Assembly (NCBI GenBank): GCA_965215705.1 | Contig: CBDCEE010000003.1 | Location: 682,001 to 746,000 of the forward strand | Length of the DNA stretch: 64,000 nt | Direction: 5' to 3' | DNA from: JAAXPZ01 sp965215705 | GTDB lineage: Bacteria; Campylobacterota; Campylobacteria; Campylobacterales; Sulfurovaceae | Part shown: positions 8,846 to 18,045 of the stretch, piece by piece | Layout of the letters: every line of letters begins with the position of its first letter | How positions within the stretch are numbered: position 1 is the first letter of the stretch | Notes under the pieces: generated by a model | The model's database searches: none | The model's input: the letters and a program-made list of their open reading frames with translations, nothing else | Told to the model about the DNA's origin: nothing | Made by a program: the position numbers and the translations under genes

Positions 8846-10634
8846 CCTCAAGCTAATCGACCGCAAGAAGTTCACCGCTGTACTTGCTTTCTCTTTCTTC
8901 ATCTATGGTATTGTGCTGATGCTTCTTTTTTTCTTTTTCAGTAACTGGCTCATAGAGAAAAAGGAGATGGAGCAGTTTAGGAACGAGAGTTATCTGCAGG
9001 CAGAGAGCAAGGAGAAGTATCTCGGTCTCTATCTCGATAAACTCTCCAGAAGCCTTAAGTCTATCGCTTTCAACCCCTACTTCATGAGCTATGTCGTGGA
9101 CAAGAACTATATCAACTCCGCAGAGTTCTTGTTTATCACGATCATGCTGGAGCATGATGACTATATGCAGCTGCGATTCCTGGATGAAAAGGGTATAGAG
9201 AAACTCCGTTTCGACCGTGATGGTATCGGTGCCTATCCCTACAAAAAAGCAAATCTGCAAGACAAGTCCGATCGCTACTATTTCAAAGAGGCGGCCAAAC
9301 TCCCCGAAGGAGAGATCTATACTTCTAAAATAGACTACAATGTAGAGAATGGGAAAGTAGTCCAACCATTTGTACCTGTATTTCGTGTCTCTATCCCTAT
9401 CTACTTTCAGAAAAAATTCATGGGGATACTCACCATCAATACCTTTGCAGAGAGTATCATCAAGCTGTTTACCGCTGCAGCTACCTTTGACATCATTATT
9501 CATGATCAGCAGGGTAATCTCATCTATCAGGATGGGAAGTTCTTTGATAAAAATATCAATGGCAAAAAGATCACTGATGTGCTTCCTCTTTTAGAAGATG
9601 AACTTCCTCAAGAAGACCAAGTCTTTCTCTCTGAAGAGAAAAAGATCTATATACGTCCTATCACCATGGGAACAGAGACTATCTACACTGCCCTGATCCC
9701 AAAAAAGGATGCCACCTTCTCCTTTAAAACAGAGGATTATCAGGCAGCTTCTTTGGTACTGTTTCTACTCTTTATCGCTGCCTTCCCCCTCTCCTACCTG
9801 CTCAGTCGGCCTACTGAAAGTATGTTCAAAGCCCTGACCAGACAGCAGGATGAGCTTCAGGAGCTCACCCATACACTGGAGATGCGTGTGGAAGAGAAGA
9901 CCGAAGAGAACAGCCGTAAAGACCGTATGCTGATCCATCAGGCGAGACTGGCAGAGCTGGGTGAGATGATCGGCAATATCGCCCACCAGTGGAGACATCC
10001 ACTCACTAGACTCAGCCTACTGCTCCAGAATCTCAAAGCACTCAACAAAAAAGGTCGCCTCACCACGGACAAAATGACCACCATGCTAGATCAGGCCAAT
10101 GAACAGATCTTTTTCATGTCTGATACGATAGACAACTTCAAGGACTTTTATAAGCAGGGAGAGGAGAAGCGTGACTTCACTATAGAGAATGCCTATATCA
10201 AAATGGTGGAGATGGTAGGACACAACCTCAAGCACAACAACATTACCATCCACTATAGCCAGGAGAGTGAGGTCATGATCCATGGCAATCAAAATGAGTT
10301 TTCTCAAGTCCTCCTCAATCTCATCATCAATGCCAGAGATGCACTACTCACTCACAAACCAGATGCCTCTGCCATCTCCATCTCCTCTCATGAGGGTACA
10401 GATGCCAATATACTCAAAGTCTCTGACAACGCAGGCGGTATCCCTCCTGATCTACTCGAACAGATCTTCGAGCCTTACTTCAGCACCAAAGGCGACAAAG
10501 GCACCGGTATCGGTCTCTATATGGTACGCACTATCATCCAGGAGAAGTTTGGTGGAACTGTCACTGCATATAATGATGAGGTAGGAGCAGTATTTGTGAT
10601 AGAGATACCAACGACTGTCTCAGGAGTGAAGTAG
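8838..10634 (+). CDS. Membrane sensor histidine kinase with periplasmic Cache-like domain
   Basis: Start at ATG 8838, overlapping the regulator stop by 8 nt. The 598-residue kinase has a first membrane helix at about 15-40, a periplasmic region of about 260 residues resembling a double Cache domain (FLDEKGIEKLRFDRDG; YYFKEA), a second helix near 300, and a coiled coil. The HisKA site is NIAHQWRHPLTRLSLL (His near 383), followed by HATPase boxes NLIINARDAL, DNAGGIP and GTGIGLYM. It would autophosphorylate and pass phosphate to the upstream regulator. The ligand is unknown, but a sulfur or nitrogen oxyanion would fit the locus (inference). Confidence 0.9.
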   Translation: MPNLKLIDRKKFTAVLAFSFFIYGIVLMLLFFFFSNWLIEKKEMEQFRNESYLQAESKEKYLGLYLDKLSRSLKSIAFNPYFMSYVVDKNYINSAEFLFITIMLEHDDYMQLRFLDEKGIEKLRFDRDGIGAYPYKKANLQDKSDRYYFKEAAKLPEGEIYTSKIDYNVENGKVVQPFVPVFRVSIPIYFQKKFMGILTINTFAESIIKLFTAAATFDIIIHDQQGNLIYQDGKFFDKNINGKKITDVLPLLEDELPQEDQVFLSEEKKIYIRPITMGTETIYTALIPKKDATFSFKTEDYQAASLVLFLLFIAAFPLSYLLSRPTESMFKALTRQQDELQELTHTLEMRVEEKTEENSRKDRMLIHQARLAELGEMIGNIAHQWRHPLTRLSLLLQNLKALNKKGRLTTDKMTTMLDQANEQIFFMSDTIDNFKDFYKQGEEKRDFTIENAYIKMVEMVGHNLKHNNITIHYSQESEVMIHGNQNEFSQVLLNLIINARDALLTHKPDASAISISSHEGTDANILKVSDNAGGIPPDLLEQIFEPYFSTKGDKGTGIGLYMVRTIIQEKFGGTVTAYNDEVGAVFVIEIPTTVSGVK

Positions 10635-10665
10635 TGAGGAAATACCTGCATCTAAAGTATAAACC

Positions 10666-11163
10666 ATGAACATCCTCTGTAGAAGAAGCTATCGTTATCT
10701 TGTGTGGCTACCTTTGGTCTGTTTACTCGTTTCATTAGTTTCACGAATTTTTTCACGAGACTATGCTGCAGGTTTTATGCTTACCGCCATAGGACTTCTA
10801 GGTTTTATTATTTGGTATGCTACTCTTTCATGCGCTCGACAAAAGTTTTGCCATAAATCTTCAGAGTATTATGATTTGAACATCCTCACCTATATCATAG
10901 TATTTTTGCATACTTCTCTAGTCTTCTTCGGTTTTTTCTCTCCCAATGGAGATGATGGTTTCGGTGGTTTCTTTTGGATGCCTTTACATCTCCTCGATAG
11001 CTTCTCCAATCCCATCTTTTTTGGATGCACTACGATAGGATGTTCTGATGCCATCAGTGGATTTATTGCTTATGGTATCGTAGGAACAGTCATATGGTTT
11101 TTAATAGGAATATGCAAAGGAGTCAAGATTACGTCAAAAGGTATCAGCAAAAAGAATAACTAG
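10666..11163 (+). CDS. Small integral membrane protein, unknown
   Basis: A 165-residue protein with about four membrane helices (VWLPLVCLLVSLVSRIF; AGFMLTAIGLLGFIIWYA; YIIVFLHTSLVFFGFF; GFIAYGIVGTVIWFLIGI) and several cysteines (CARQKFC; FGCTTIGCSDA). It starts 31 bp after the kinase stop, so it may be the last gene of that operon. It is more A+T-rich than its neighbours. I recognise no family. Confidence 0.6.
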   Translation: MNILCRRSYRYLVWLPLVCLLVSLVSRIFSRDYAAGFMLTAIGLLGFIIWYATLSCARQKFCHKSSEYYDLNILTYIIVFLHTSLVFFGFFSPNGDDGFGGFFWMPLHLLDSFSNPIFFGCTTIGCSDAISGFIAYGIVGTVIWFLIGICKGVKITSKGISKKNN

Positions 11164-11213
11164 TGGCATTCATAATACTATATCAATAAACAGATAAATC
11201 CTATTCCTGCTCG

Positions 11214-11235
11214 TTCCATATCTCCCGATATGGAA
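11214..11235. repeat. 9-bp palindrome (REP-like hairpin)
   Basis: TTCCATATC and GATATGGAA pair around TCCC between two convergent genes. With its leading GCTCG it resembles the longer hairpin at 46444-46473 (CTCGTTCCCATCG). It could be a terminator serving either side or a dispersed REP-like repeat. Confidence 0.5.
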
Positions 11236-11251
11236 TGCCTAAAGTACTAGA

Positions 11252-12154
11252 TCATTCCTCTGCCACACTATAAGAAATCAGCTCCATCGTATAATTTTCT
11301 CCTTTACTGGAAACAGCCAACCCTGTTTTAACATCTATCCAGTCTGTATGGTCACCTCCACGAATATGGTTATGATGTTTTAGCCGTATTGTAGTAAATG
11401 TACCTGCCGCTACTGTTTTTTGTTCATCTATAGACTCTACTGTATAGGTTATTTTCTGTTTGTCTGATGTTACTCTTCCTCCAACATGATTTGTATCTTC
11501 ATGCTCCGTAGTAAAAGATTGTCCCTTACAATATTTATCTGCAAACCTACGCTTAAATGGAGTATAAGTACCTACTACAGTATTTTCAGCATTGAGACTA
11601 TCAGTTCCATCTTTAGAGCGTGAAGTATGGATGTTTGACACAGAATGTTTTATCTCTGCCTCCCATTCGGCTGTTTTATAATCATACAGATTAGTTATTC
11701 TCAATCCTTCATGTATCAGCTTTGTTATATCGATGTATAATCCATCATTGCTAATAGTATAGTATTCCATAAATTTCTCTTTCATCCTGACTGTACCTGA
11801 AATACCACCATTTTCTTCCTTGGTTGTGATAGCCATATTCATCATATATTCATGATATTGATTGGTTTTTGTGATATTTGTCTGGACAATCGTCATATCT
11901 ATTGTTTTCCCAAATGCATATTTTGTTGTATGTTTATACGTTATCTTATCAGGCATTGTCACGGTCACACAGTTGCTAGGAAAGATAGGAGGGTTGTCGC
12001 CCGTAGAACTACTCTCTACTTCTGTCTGCACTGCATTAAATAAAGTTTGATTCGTATCATTGGTGTCGCTTTGAGATACTTTGGCTTCACATGCTGTTAG
12101 GAGGAATAGTGTGATACTCAGTAGAGTGTATAGTACGTTTTTTTCTGTTGTCAT
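11252..12154 (-). CDS. Predicted lipoprotein, unknown function
   Basis: Start at 12154, preceded by GAAAGG, gives the lipoprotein signal MTTEKNVLYTLLSITLFLLTAC (lipobox LTAC). The 300-residue product is Thr-rich with alternating short beta-like strands and an end reading TWIDVKTGLAVSSKGENYTMELISY in parts, like envelope proteins that pair a C-terminal beta domain with a calculated-conversion segment. No catalytic motif is seen. Codon use is A+T-rich compared with neighbours. It converges on the membrane protein ending at 11163. Confidence 0.6.
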   Translation of the reverse strand: MTTEKNVLYTLLSITLFLLTACEAKVSQSDTNDTNQTLFNAVQTEVESSSTGDNPPIFPSNCVTVTMPDKITYKHTTKYAFGKTIDMTIVQTNITKTNQYHEYMMNMAITTKEENGGISGTVRMKEKFMEYYTISNDGLYIDITKLIHEGLRITNLYDYKTAEWEAEIKHSVSNIHTSRSKDGTDSLNAENTVVGTYTPFKRRFADKYCKGQSFTTEHEDTNHVGGRVTSDKQKITYTVESIDEQKTVAAGTFTTIRLKHHNHIRGGDHTDWIDVKTGLAVSSKGENYTMELISYSVAEE

Positions 12155-12280
12155 TTTAAACCTTTCACGCCCAAGTAAAGGCACAGGATTAACACAGTAC
12201 CCAGCAGGGCTATTTTTGAGATTCTAACTTAGAGTATATCATTAAATGCATTACCTCACTATATATATTACCTAAATCTC

Positions 12281-12949
12281 TTAAAACAGACTCTTCACCC
12301 TATCCAACAGTTTCTCTCGGCTCTTGAGCGAGACCTTGCGTCTCTCATCTTCGAGAACACCCTCTTCTTTGAGCTTTTTGATATGGCGGTCTACCACGTG
12401 GCGTACCGTACCGATGAGATTGGCGATCTCGGTGTGGGAGAGTCCATCGAGGATATTTTTGCCCTCATGATCCTTGGTCTCCATACTCTGCAATATCAAC
12501 TTGATCAGACGCTCCTGCGTATCAAAGAGTGTCAGGTCAGTGGCAAGCTCCTCTACTTTGCGTAGCTGAGTCGCTACGTATTTGAGGACGATCTCACCAA
12601 AGATCGGATAGTCGTACATCCACTCTCTGGCTTTGCCGATAGGGATCTTCATAGCAGAGCCCTCTTCTAGTATCTCGACCAGTACCTCATGAACTTTACC
12701 ATCCAGTAGCGTCACTGTATCATACATATCTCCCCTACGCATCAGATAGATCGTCTGCTCTTTGCCGTTAGTGAGATTTATCTGGGAGATCTTGACCTTG
12801 CCACCCAGGAAGATATAGAAATACATCATCGCATCATCTGCATCAAAGAGCACATCCTTTTTGGAGAATCGCACCACCTCTGCATGGGTATCCATCTCCG
12901 CACGAAGTTGATCACCTATATTGCCAAATGTATCTAACTGCAGTTGCAC
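12281..12949 (-). CDS. Crp/Fnr-family transcription regulator
   Basis: Start taken at GTG 12949, which has GAGGG about 7 nt upstream and lies 5 nt after the previous stop. An ATG at 12988 would add 13 residues and overlap the upstream gene. The 222-residue protein has an N-terminal cyclic-nucleotide-binding-type beta barrel (FLGGKVKISQINLTNGKEQTIYL in segments) and a C-terminal helix-turn-helix (LSHTEIANLIGTVRHVVDRHIKKL). It contains no cysteine, so it is not an Fe-S Fnr; an allosteric ligand or heme is possible. It is the last gene of a short operon with the coiled-coil protein and lolA. Confidence 0.85.
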   Translation of the reverse strand: MQLQLDTFGNIGDQLRAEMDTHAEVVRFSKKDVLFDADDAMMYFYIFLGGKVKISQINLTNGKEQTIYLMRRGDMYDTVTLLDGKVHEVLVEILEEGSAMKIPIGKAREWMYDYPIFGEIVLKYVATQLRKVEELATDLTLFDTQERLIKLILQSMETKDHEGKNILDGLSHTEIANLIGTVRHVVDRHIKKLKEEGVLEDERRKVSLKSREKLLDRVKSLF

Positions 12950-12953
12950 AGAT

Positions 12954-13475
12954 CTACCCTCTGTCCATCTTGAGTCTGAGCGCTTCATATTTGGTTCTGA
13001 CCTCTGTCATCTGCTCTACCCAAAACTCATTTCGTTTGGTTGCCTGCTCCAATGCATCCTCTAGCTTTACCAAACTCTCTTTGGTGTATTGTACGCTGGC
13101 ACCAAGCTCGCTCTTGTTTTTTTCTAGTGTGATGATCTGTGTATTGAGTGCCTCTATTTTATCATCAGATATTTGAAGCTTGGCAGTCAGTGCATCGATC
13201 TCAGCCTGGAGTTTAGACTTTATCCCCTCTTGCTGACTCAACTCTTGTTCCAGCGATGCATTCAGTATACGTACATCACTGAGACTCTCTTCTAAAAGCG
13301 TGATTTTCTCATGCTTCTCATCTCGCTCTTCTTTGAATGATCGACTCTTTTCCTGCTGTGACTTCAACTTGACCGTAAAGACCACCACCACCAGAATAAA
13401 TGCCAAAAGTACCACGATCACAATACTCGCAAGTACCATCATGTTGATATTGTCCAAAAATGCTATGCCCCCCAT
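12954..13475 (-). CDS. Single-pass membrane protein with long coiled coil
   Basis: A 173-residue protein with one N-terminal membrane helix (MMVLASIVIVVLLAFILVVV, about residues 12-34) followed by roughly 135 residues of heptad-rich helix (SQQEKSRSFKEERDEKHEKI and onward), probably cytoplasmic. No enzymatic motif is seen. It lies 6 bp after lolA and just before the Crp-like gene, so the three are probably one transcript. A scaffolding or RmuC-like role is possible but unsupported. Confidence 0.65.
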   Translation of the reverse strand: MGGIAFLDNINMMVLASIVIVVLLAFILVVVVFTVKLKSQQEKSRSFKEERDEKHEKITLLEESLSDVRILNASLEQELSQQEGIKSKLQAEIDALTAKLQISDDKIEALNTQIITLEKNKSELGASVQYTKESLVKLEDALEQATKRNEFWVEQMTEVRTKYEALRLKMDRG

Positions 13476-13481
13476 ATCTCA

Positions 13482-14006
13482 CTATCCTCTGATGATATCA
13501 TATGCCTGTGGATACGGGCACTGCATTTTACGTTTGGGGTTGGGCTTGTTTCCATACGACATATGTTGAAAATGGATATTGACGACATTGTCCAAGCTGT
13601 CTTTGTATGCGATCTGGTCTATACGTCCCTTTTGATCCAGTGAAAAGGTATACAGCACCTCTTGGTAGGTCGCCACATAGAGGCTCCCTTTATGGTGTTT
13701 GGCTCGCCCCAGTATCGCAGTCAGATCCAATGCACGGCTCAGCTTGTGAAAAGAGACCTGTTCCAGATCATGATCTACAATCGTAAAAACCTTGCCACTG
13801 CTACATACCTCTTTACGTGTAGGCTTTTTATAGCTCCATTTCAATGCACCGGAACGATTCAGAAGTATCGTTCCACTATATTTGATCACCTTCTTGTTGG
13901 TGTGGGTGATCTTCTGCGTAAAATGGGCAGAAAAGCTTGTCGGTATCTTGATCTGACCTGCTGTGATCAGAACGGTTGCTGAAAAAAATATGGCTAGTCG
14001 CTTCAT
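13482..14006 (-). CDS. lolA: Outer-membrane lipoprotein carrier LolA
   Basis: A 174-residue periplasmic protein with a signal peptide and the LolA half-barrel features: FSAHFTQKITHTNKKVIKYSG near the N-terminus, GALKWSYKKPTRKEV with the conserved Trp/Pro area, and VFTIVDHDLEQVSFHK. It ferries lipoproteins from the inner-membrane Lol complex to the outer membrane. Divergence from secA is the arrangement seen in Helicobacter and relatives. A LolC/E-type permease lies just past secA, which fits a shared role in lipoprotein export. Confidence 0.85.
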   Translation of the reverse strand: MKRLAIFFSATVLITAGQIKIPTSFSAHFTQKITHTNKKVIKYSGTILLNRSGALKWSYKKPTRKEVCSSGKVFTIVDHDLEQVSFHKLSRALDLTAILGRAKHHKGSLYVATYQEVLYTFSLDQKGRIDQIAYKDSLDNVVNIHFQHMSYGNKPNPKRKMQCPYPQAYDIIRG

Positions 14007-14182
14007 TAAATTCCTTCTAAAATCTATTTTAATTCTATCAAAAAATCCATAACATCTGGTTAGTCATTCTCTTTTGATCTCTCAATAGCCTACCAACTGA
14101 TCGTGGAGTTGTCGTGAATCAACAGCTTTTACGCAAAATTTCGGTACACTAACTGCAATTTTAATAAGCGGATGATTGAACT

Positions 14183-16813
14183 ATGATAAATGTAATGAAA
14201 ATGTTTGGAACAGCTAATGATAGGCTGGTCAAAAAATACCTCAAGCGTGCTAAAGCGATCAATACTCTGGAGAGTACCTATGAACCCATGAGTGACGAGG
14301 AACTCAAAGGCGCATTCAATGCACTGAGAGATGCCGTCAATGCCGGCGAGAAGAGTCTGGATGCAGTGATGAATGACTCCTTTGCCATCACGAGAGAAGC
14401 CAGTAAACGTGTCTTGGGGATGCGTCACTTCGATGTACAGCTGGTGGGTGGTATAGTGCTACATGAAGGCGATATCGCTGAGATGAAGACTGGTGAGGGT
14501 AAAACCCTTGTTGCTACCCTCGCAGTAGTGCTCAATGCCATGACCGGTAACGGCGTACATGTGGTAACTGTCAATGATTATCTGGCAAGCAGAGATGCCG
14601 AAGATATGGGTGTCCTCTATGATTTTCTAGGATATAGTACAGGCTGTATCGTCTCCGGCATCGATGATGAGATGGAGCGAAAAGCACAGTATGATGCGGA
14701 TATCACCTACGGTACCAACAACGAATATGGATTTGACTACCTCCGTGACAATATGAAAGTACGTGCCGAAGAGAAGGTACAGAGAGAGCACAACTATGTC
14801 ATCGTCGACGAAGTAGACTCCATCCTGATCGATGAAGCCAGAACACCACTGATCATCTCCGGACCTACCCAGAGAGATCAGAGCTTCTACCAGCAAGCCG
14901 ACGACATCGCCCAACAGATGATCAGGGGCGAAGAGCTCCCTGCCAAAGCGGGTGAGACCAAGCAGATGACGGGAGACTTTATCGTCGATGAAAAAGACCG
15001 TGTCATCGTCATGACCGAACAAGGACTCGAGAAAGCACAGGAGCTCTTCGGTGTCGAGAACCTCTATGATCTGGACAATGCCATCCTTTCACACCACCTC
15101 GATCAGGCACTCAAGGCCAGGTATGTCTTTGAAAAGGATGTCGACTATGTCGTACGCAATGATGAAGTCATCATCGTCGATGAGTTTACCGGCAGACTCT
15201 CCGAAGGGAGACGCTATAGCGAAGGCCTCCACCAGGCACTCGAAGCCAAAGAGGGGGTCACTATACAAGATGAGTCTCAGACACTGGCAGACATCACCTA
15301 TCAGAACTACTTCAGAATGTACAACAAACTGGCAGGTATGACAGGAACCGCACAGACAGAGGCCACGGAGTTTGCACAGATCTATGGACTGGACGTGGTC
15401 TCTATCCCTACCAATGTTCCTGTAGAGCGACTCGACCGTAACGACCTGATCTATAACACCGAAGAGGAGAAACTCGAAGCTGTAGCCAAAAAGGTCAAAG
15501 AGCTGCACCAAAAGGGCCAGCCTGTCCTCATCGGTACTGCCTCCATCGAAAAGAGTGAACTGCTACATAACTTCCTCTCCAAGGAGAAGATCCCTCATGA
15601 CATCCTCAATGCCAAGAACCACGAGCGGGAAGCCAGCATCATCGAAAATGCCGGTGTCAAGGGTGCAGTCACAGTCGCTACCAACATGGCAGGACGAGGG
15701 GTTGATATCAAGATCAACGATGAAGTCATAGGGCTAGGTGGACTCTTTATCCTCGGTACAGAGAGACATGAGAGCCGCCGTATCGATAACCAGCTTAGGG
15801 GACGATCCGGACGACAGGGTGACCCGGGGGAGAGTCAGTTTTTCCTCAGTCTGGATGATAACCTGCTACGTATTTTCGGTGGAGACAAGATCCGTAATAT
15901 CATGAACCGTCTGGGCGTAGAGAGAGGCGAATATATCGATTCCAAACTCGTTACCCGTAGTGTAGAGAAAGCACAGAAAAAAGTCGAAGGTATGCACTAC
16001 GAATCACGGAAGCATATCCTGGAGTATGATGATGTTGCCAACCACCAGCGAAAAGCCATCTATGCCTTTAGGAACCAGCTACTCGATCCAGAGTTTGATA
16101 TCGGTAGTAAGATCAAAGAAAACAGAGAAACTTTTGTCAACATGTTACTAAATGAGGCAGAGATCTATGAGGGTACTCCCAGCGAAGATTTCGATCTGGA
16201 GAAGTTCACAGATTTGATCAAAAAACATATTGATATCGATATAGATGCTGCATTACTCCAAGATAAAGAGCCTCATGAGATCCGAGGGGTCGTGTTGGAT
16301 ATCCTGGAGAAAGCCTATGAGGAGAAGATGAGCGTCTTCGTCCCTGAACAACGTCAAGAGATTGAAAGTATGCTGCATCTTCAGATACTCGACCCTCTCT
16401 GGAGAGACCACCTCTATGAGATGGATGTCCTTAAGACCGGTATCGGGCTGCGTGGCTATAACCAAAAAGACCCGCTCACCGAATACAAGCAGGAGAGCTA
16501 CCGACTTTTTGAGCAGCTGGTAGAACGTATCAAGTTTGATGCCACCAAGATCCTCTACACTATCCAGTTCAATTTTGAGGCACCTGACGAAGAGCTCGAA
16601 GAGATAGAGCGTATGCGGGATGAACTGGAGATTGATGAGAGTGAACTGGCAGACAATATACATCAAGATGAAACAAACACTGATACCTCCGGACATACAC
16701 CTTATGTTGCTGATAAAAAGCCAAAACGAAACGAACCCTGCCCTTGTGGTAGTGGCAAAAAATACAAACACTGCTGTGGTAGAAGTGGTCCCAAAAAAGG
16801 ACTACTTGCTTAA
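14183..16813 (+). CDS. secA: Preprotein translocase ATPase SecA
   Basis: An 876-residue motor that drives unfolded preproteins through SecYEG. Visible features: N-terminal MFGTANDRLVKKYLKRAK, Walker A region KTGEGKTLVATL (about residue 105), DEAD-type Walker B VIVDEVDSILIDEARTPL, the arginine-rich ATPase motif QLRGRSGRQGDPG near 535, and the C-terminal zinc ribbon EPCPCGSGKKYKHCCG. Starts at 14183, 14195 and 14201 are all in frame; 14183 is kept. The stop overlaps the next ATG (TAATG). Confidence 0.97.
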   Translation: MINVMKMFGTANDRLVKKYLKRAKAINTLESTYEPMSDEELKGAFNALRDAVNAGEKSLDAVMNDSFAITREASKRVLGMRHFDVQLVGGIVLHEGDIAEMKTGEGKTLVATLAVVLNAMTGNGVHVVTVNDYLASRDAEDMGVLYDFLGYSTGCIVSGIDDEMERKAQYDADITYGTNNEYGFDYLRDNMKVRAEEKVQREHNYVIVDEVDSILIDEARTPLIISGPTQRDQSFYQQADDIAQQMIRGEELPAKAGETKQMTGDFIVDEKDRVIVMTEQGLEKAQELFGVENLYDLDNAILSHHLDQALKARYVFEKDVDYVVRNDEVIIVDEFTGRLSEGRRYSEGLHQALEAKEGVTIQDESQTLADITYQNYFRMYNKLAGMTGTAQTEATEFAQIYGLDVVSIPTNVPVERLDRNDLIYNTEEEKLEAVAKKVKELHQKGQPVLIGTASIEKSELLHNFLSKEKIPHDILNAKNHEREASIIENAGVKGAVTVATNMAGRGVDIKINDEVIGLGGLFILGTERHESRRIDNQLRGRSGRQGDPGESQFFLSLDDNLLRIFGGDKIRNIMNRLGVERGEYIDSKLVTRSVEKAQKKVEGMHYESRKHILEYDDVANHQRKAIYAFRNQLLDPEFDIGSKIKENRETFVNMLLNEAEIYEGTPSEDFDLEKFTDLIKKHIDIDIDAALLQDKEPHEIRGVVLDILEKAYEEKMSVFVPEQRQEIESMLHLQILDPLWRDHLYEMDVLKTGIGLRGYNQKDPLTEYKQESYRLFEQLVERIKFDATKILYTIQFNFEAPDEELEEIERMRDELEIDESELADNIHQDETNTDTSGHTPYVADKKPKRNEPCPCGSGKKYKHCCGRSGPKKGLLA

Positions 16814-18027
16814 TGGCACTTCCCTACAACACACGCTTCATACGCAAGATAGTCAAGCACTATCTGAAGTATGACCGTGAAAACCCCTTCATCTTTATCT
16901 CTGCAGTGATGGCATTTCTTGGAATCGCTGCAGGAGTCATGGTCATGATGATCGCTATCGGTATCACCAATGGTATCCAAAAAGAGTTCAAGGAGCGTCT
17001 CTTTGTCATGAACTATCCACTGACTGTCGTCTCTTATGGTGAAGGCATAGATACAGGGATCATACAAAAGATTGAAAAAAACTTCCCTGCCCTCAAACTC
17101 AGTCCCTACTACACCACACAAGTGATCAGTAAAAATGAACATGCCATACAGGGAAGCATGGTATATGGCGTAGATTTTGAGAAAGAGGCAGCCATCAACC
17201 GTATCTTCGCCAAAGCAAATAAAGAGGGCAATAGTAGCAGTAAATACCGTATGATCATCGGAGATAGTCTCTCTATCGACATGGGTATCAAAGTCGGTGA
17301 GAAACTACTGCTCTACTTCTCTGAACAGCAGGCGGTAGGATTTGGTACCATGCCACTGCAAAAAAGATTTCTGGTTGACAGTATTTTTGATTCAGGGCTG
17401 CAAGCCTATGACAAGGGGATCATCTATACCACACACCAAGCATTCCACAGTCTACTTAAAAGAGACAAAGAGAAGTTTGACGGGATACATATCTATAGTG
17501 AGAAGCCAATGGAGATGATAAGCAAGATCAATGCTGTACTCCCGGAAGATGCAGGTATCGAAGGGTGGTGGCAACAGAATGGCAACTTCTTTACCGCTAT
17601 GGAGATGGAGAAGAAGGTCTACTTCCTGGTATTGCTCTTCATCATCCTGATCGCTTCACTCAATATCATCTCTTCACTCTTGATGACGGTAATGAGCAGG
17701 CGAAGTGAGATTGCATTGATGCGTACACTGGGCACTACCCAAAAAGAGATCAAAGCTATTTTCTATAGGCTGGGACTCATCATCGGATCTACCGGAATAC
17801 TGATCGGTACCCTGCTAGGTCTACTGGGTATGTGGGCACTGCGTACCTTTGATATCATCTCACTACCGGAAGATGTCTACGGTAGCAGTAAGCTACCGAT
17901 AGATCTGCCTCTGAGCGATTTTGGACTGATCATACTGGGAGCTGCGATCATCATCATGCTTTCGGCACTCTATCCGGCCAAGAAAGCTGCCTCTACTGAC
18001 CCACTCAATGTCCTGAGGAATGAATAG
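16813..18027 (+). CDS. LolC/LolE-type ABC transporter permease
   Basis: A 404-residue inner-membrane protein with one N-terminal helix (FIFISAVMAFLGIAAGVMVMMIAIG), a large periplasmic MacB-like domain, and three C-terminal helices forming an FtsX domain (LLFIILIASLNIISSLLMTV; GLIIGSTGILIGTLLGLLG; LIILGAAIIIMLSALYP). It would release lipoproteins from the inner membrane to LolA with a LolD ATPase, which is not in this window. The ATG shares one base with the secA stop, so it is translationally coupled. In this phylum one homodimeric permease often replaces the LolC/LolE pair. Confidence 0.85.
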   Translation: MALPYNTRFIRKIVKHYLKYDRENPFIFISAVMAFLGIAAGVMVMMIAIGITNGIQKEFKERLFVMNYPLTVVSYGEGIDTGIIQKIEKNFPALKLSPYYTTQVISKNEHAIQGSMVYGVDFEKEAAINRIFAKANKEGNSSSKYRMIIGDSLSIDMGIKVGEKLLLYFSEQQAVGFGTMPLQKRFLVDSIFDSGLQAYDKGIIYTTHQAFHSLLKRDKEKFDGIHIYSEKPMEMISKINAVLPEDAGIEGWWQQNGNFFTAMEMEKKVYFLVLLFIILIASLNIISSLLMTVMSRRSEIALMRTLGTTQKEIKAIFYRLGLIIGSTGILIGTLLGLLGMWALRTFDIISLPEDVYGSSKLPIDLPLSDFGLIILGAAIIIMLSALYPAKKAASTDPLNVLRNE

Positions 18028-18045
18028 GTCGAGGGTAATGCTCTG

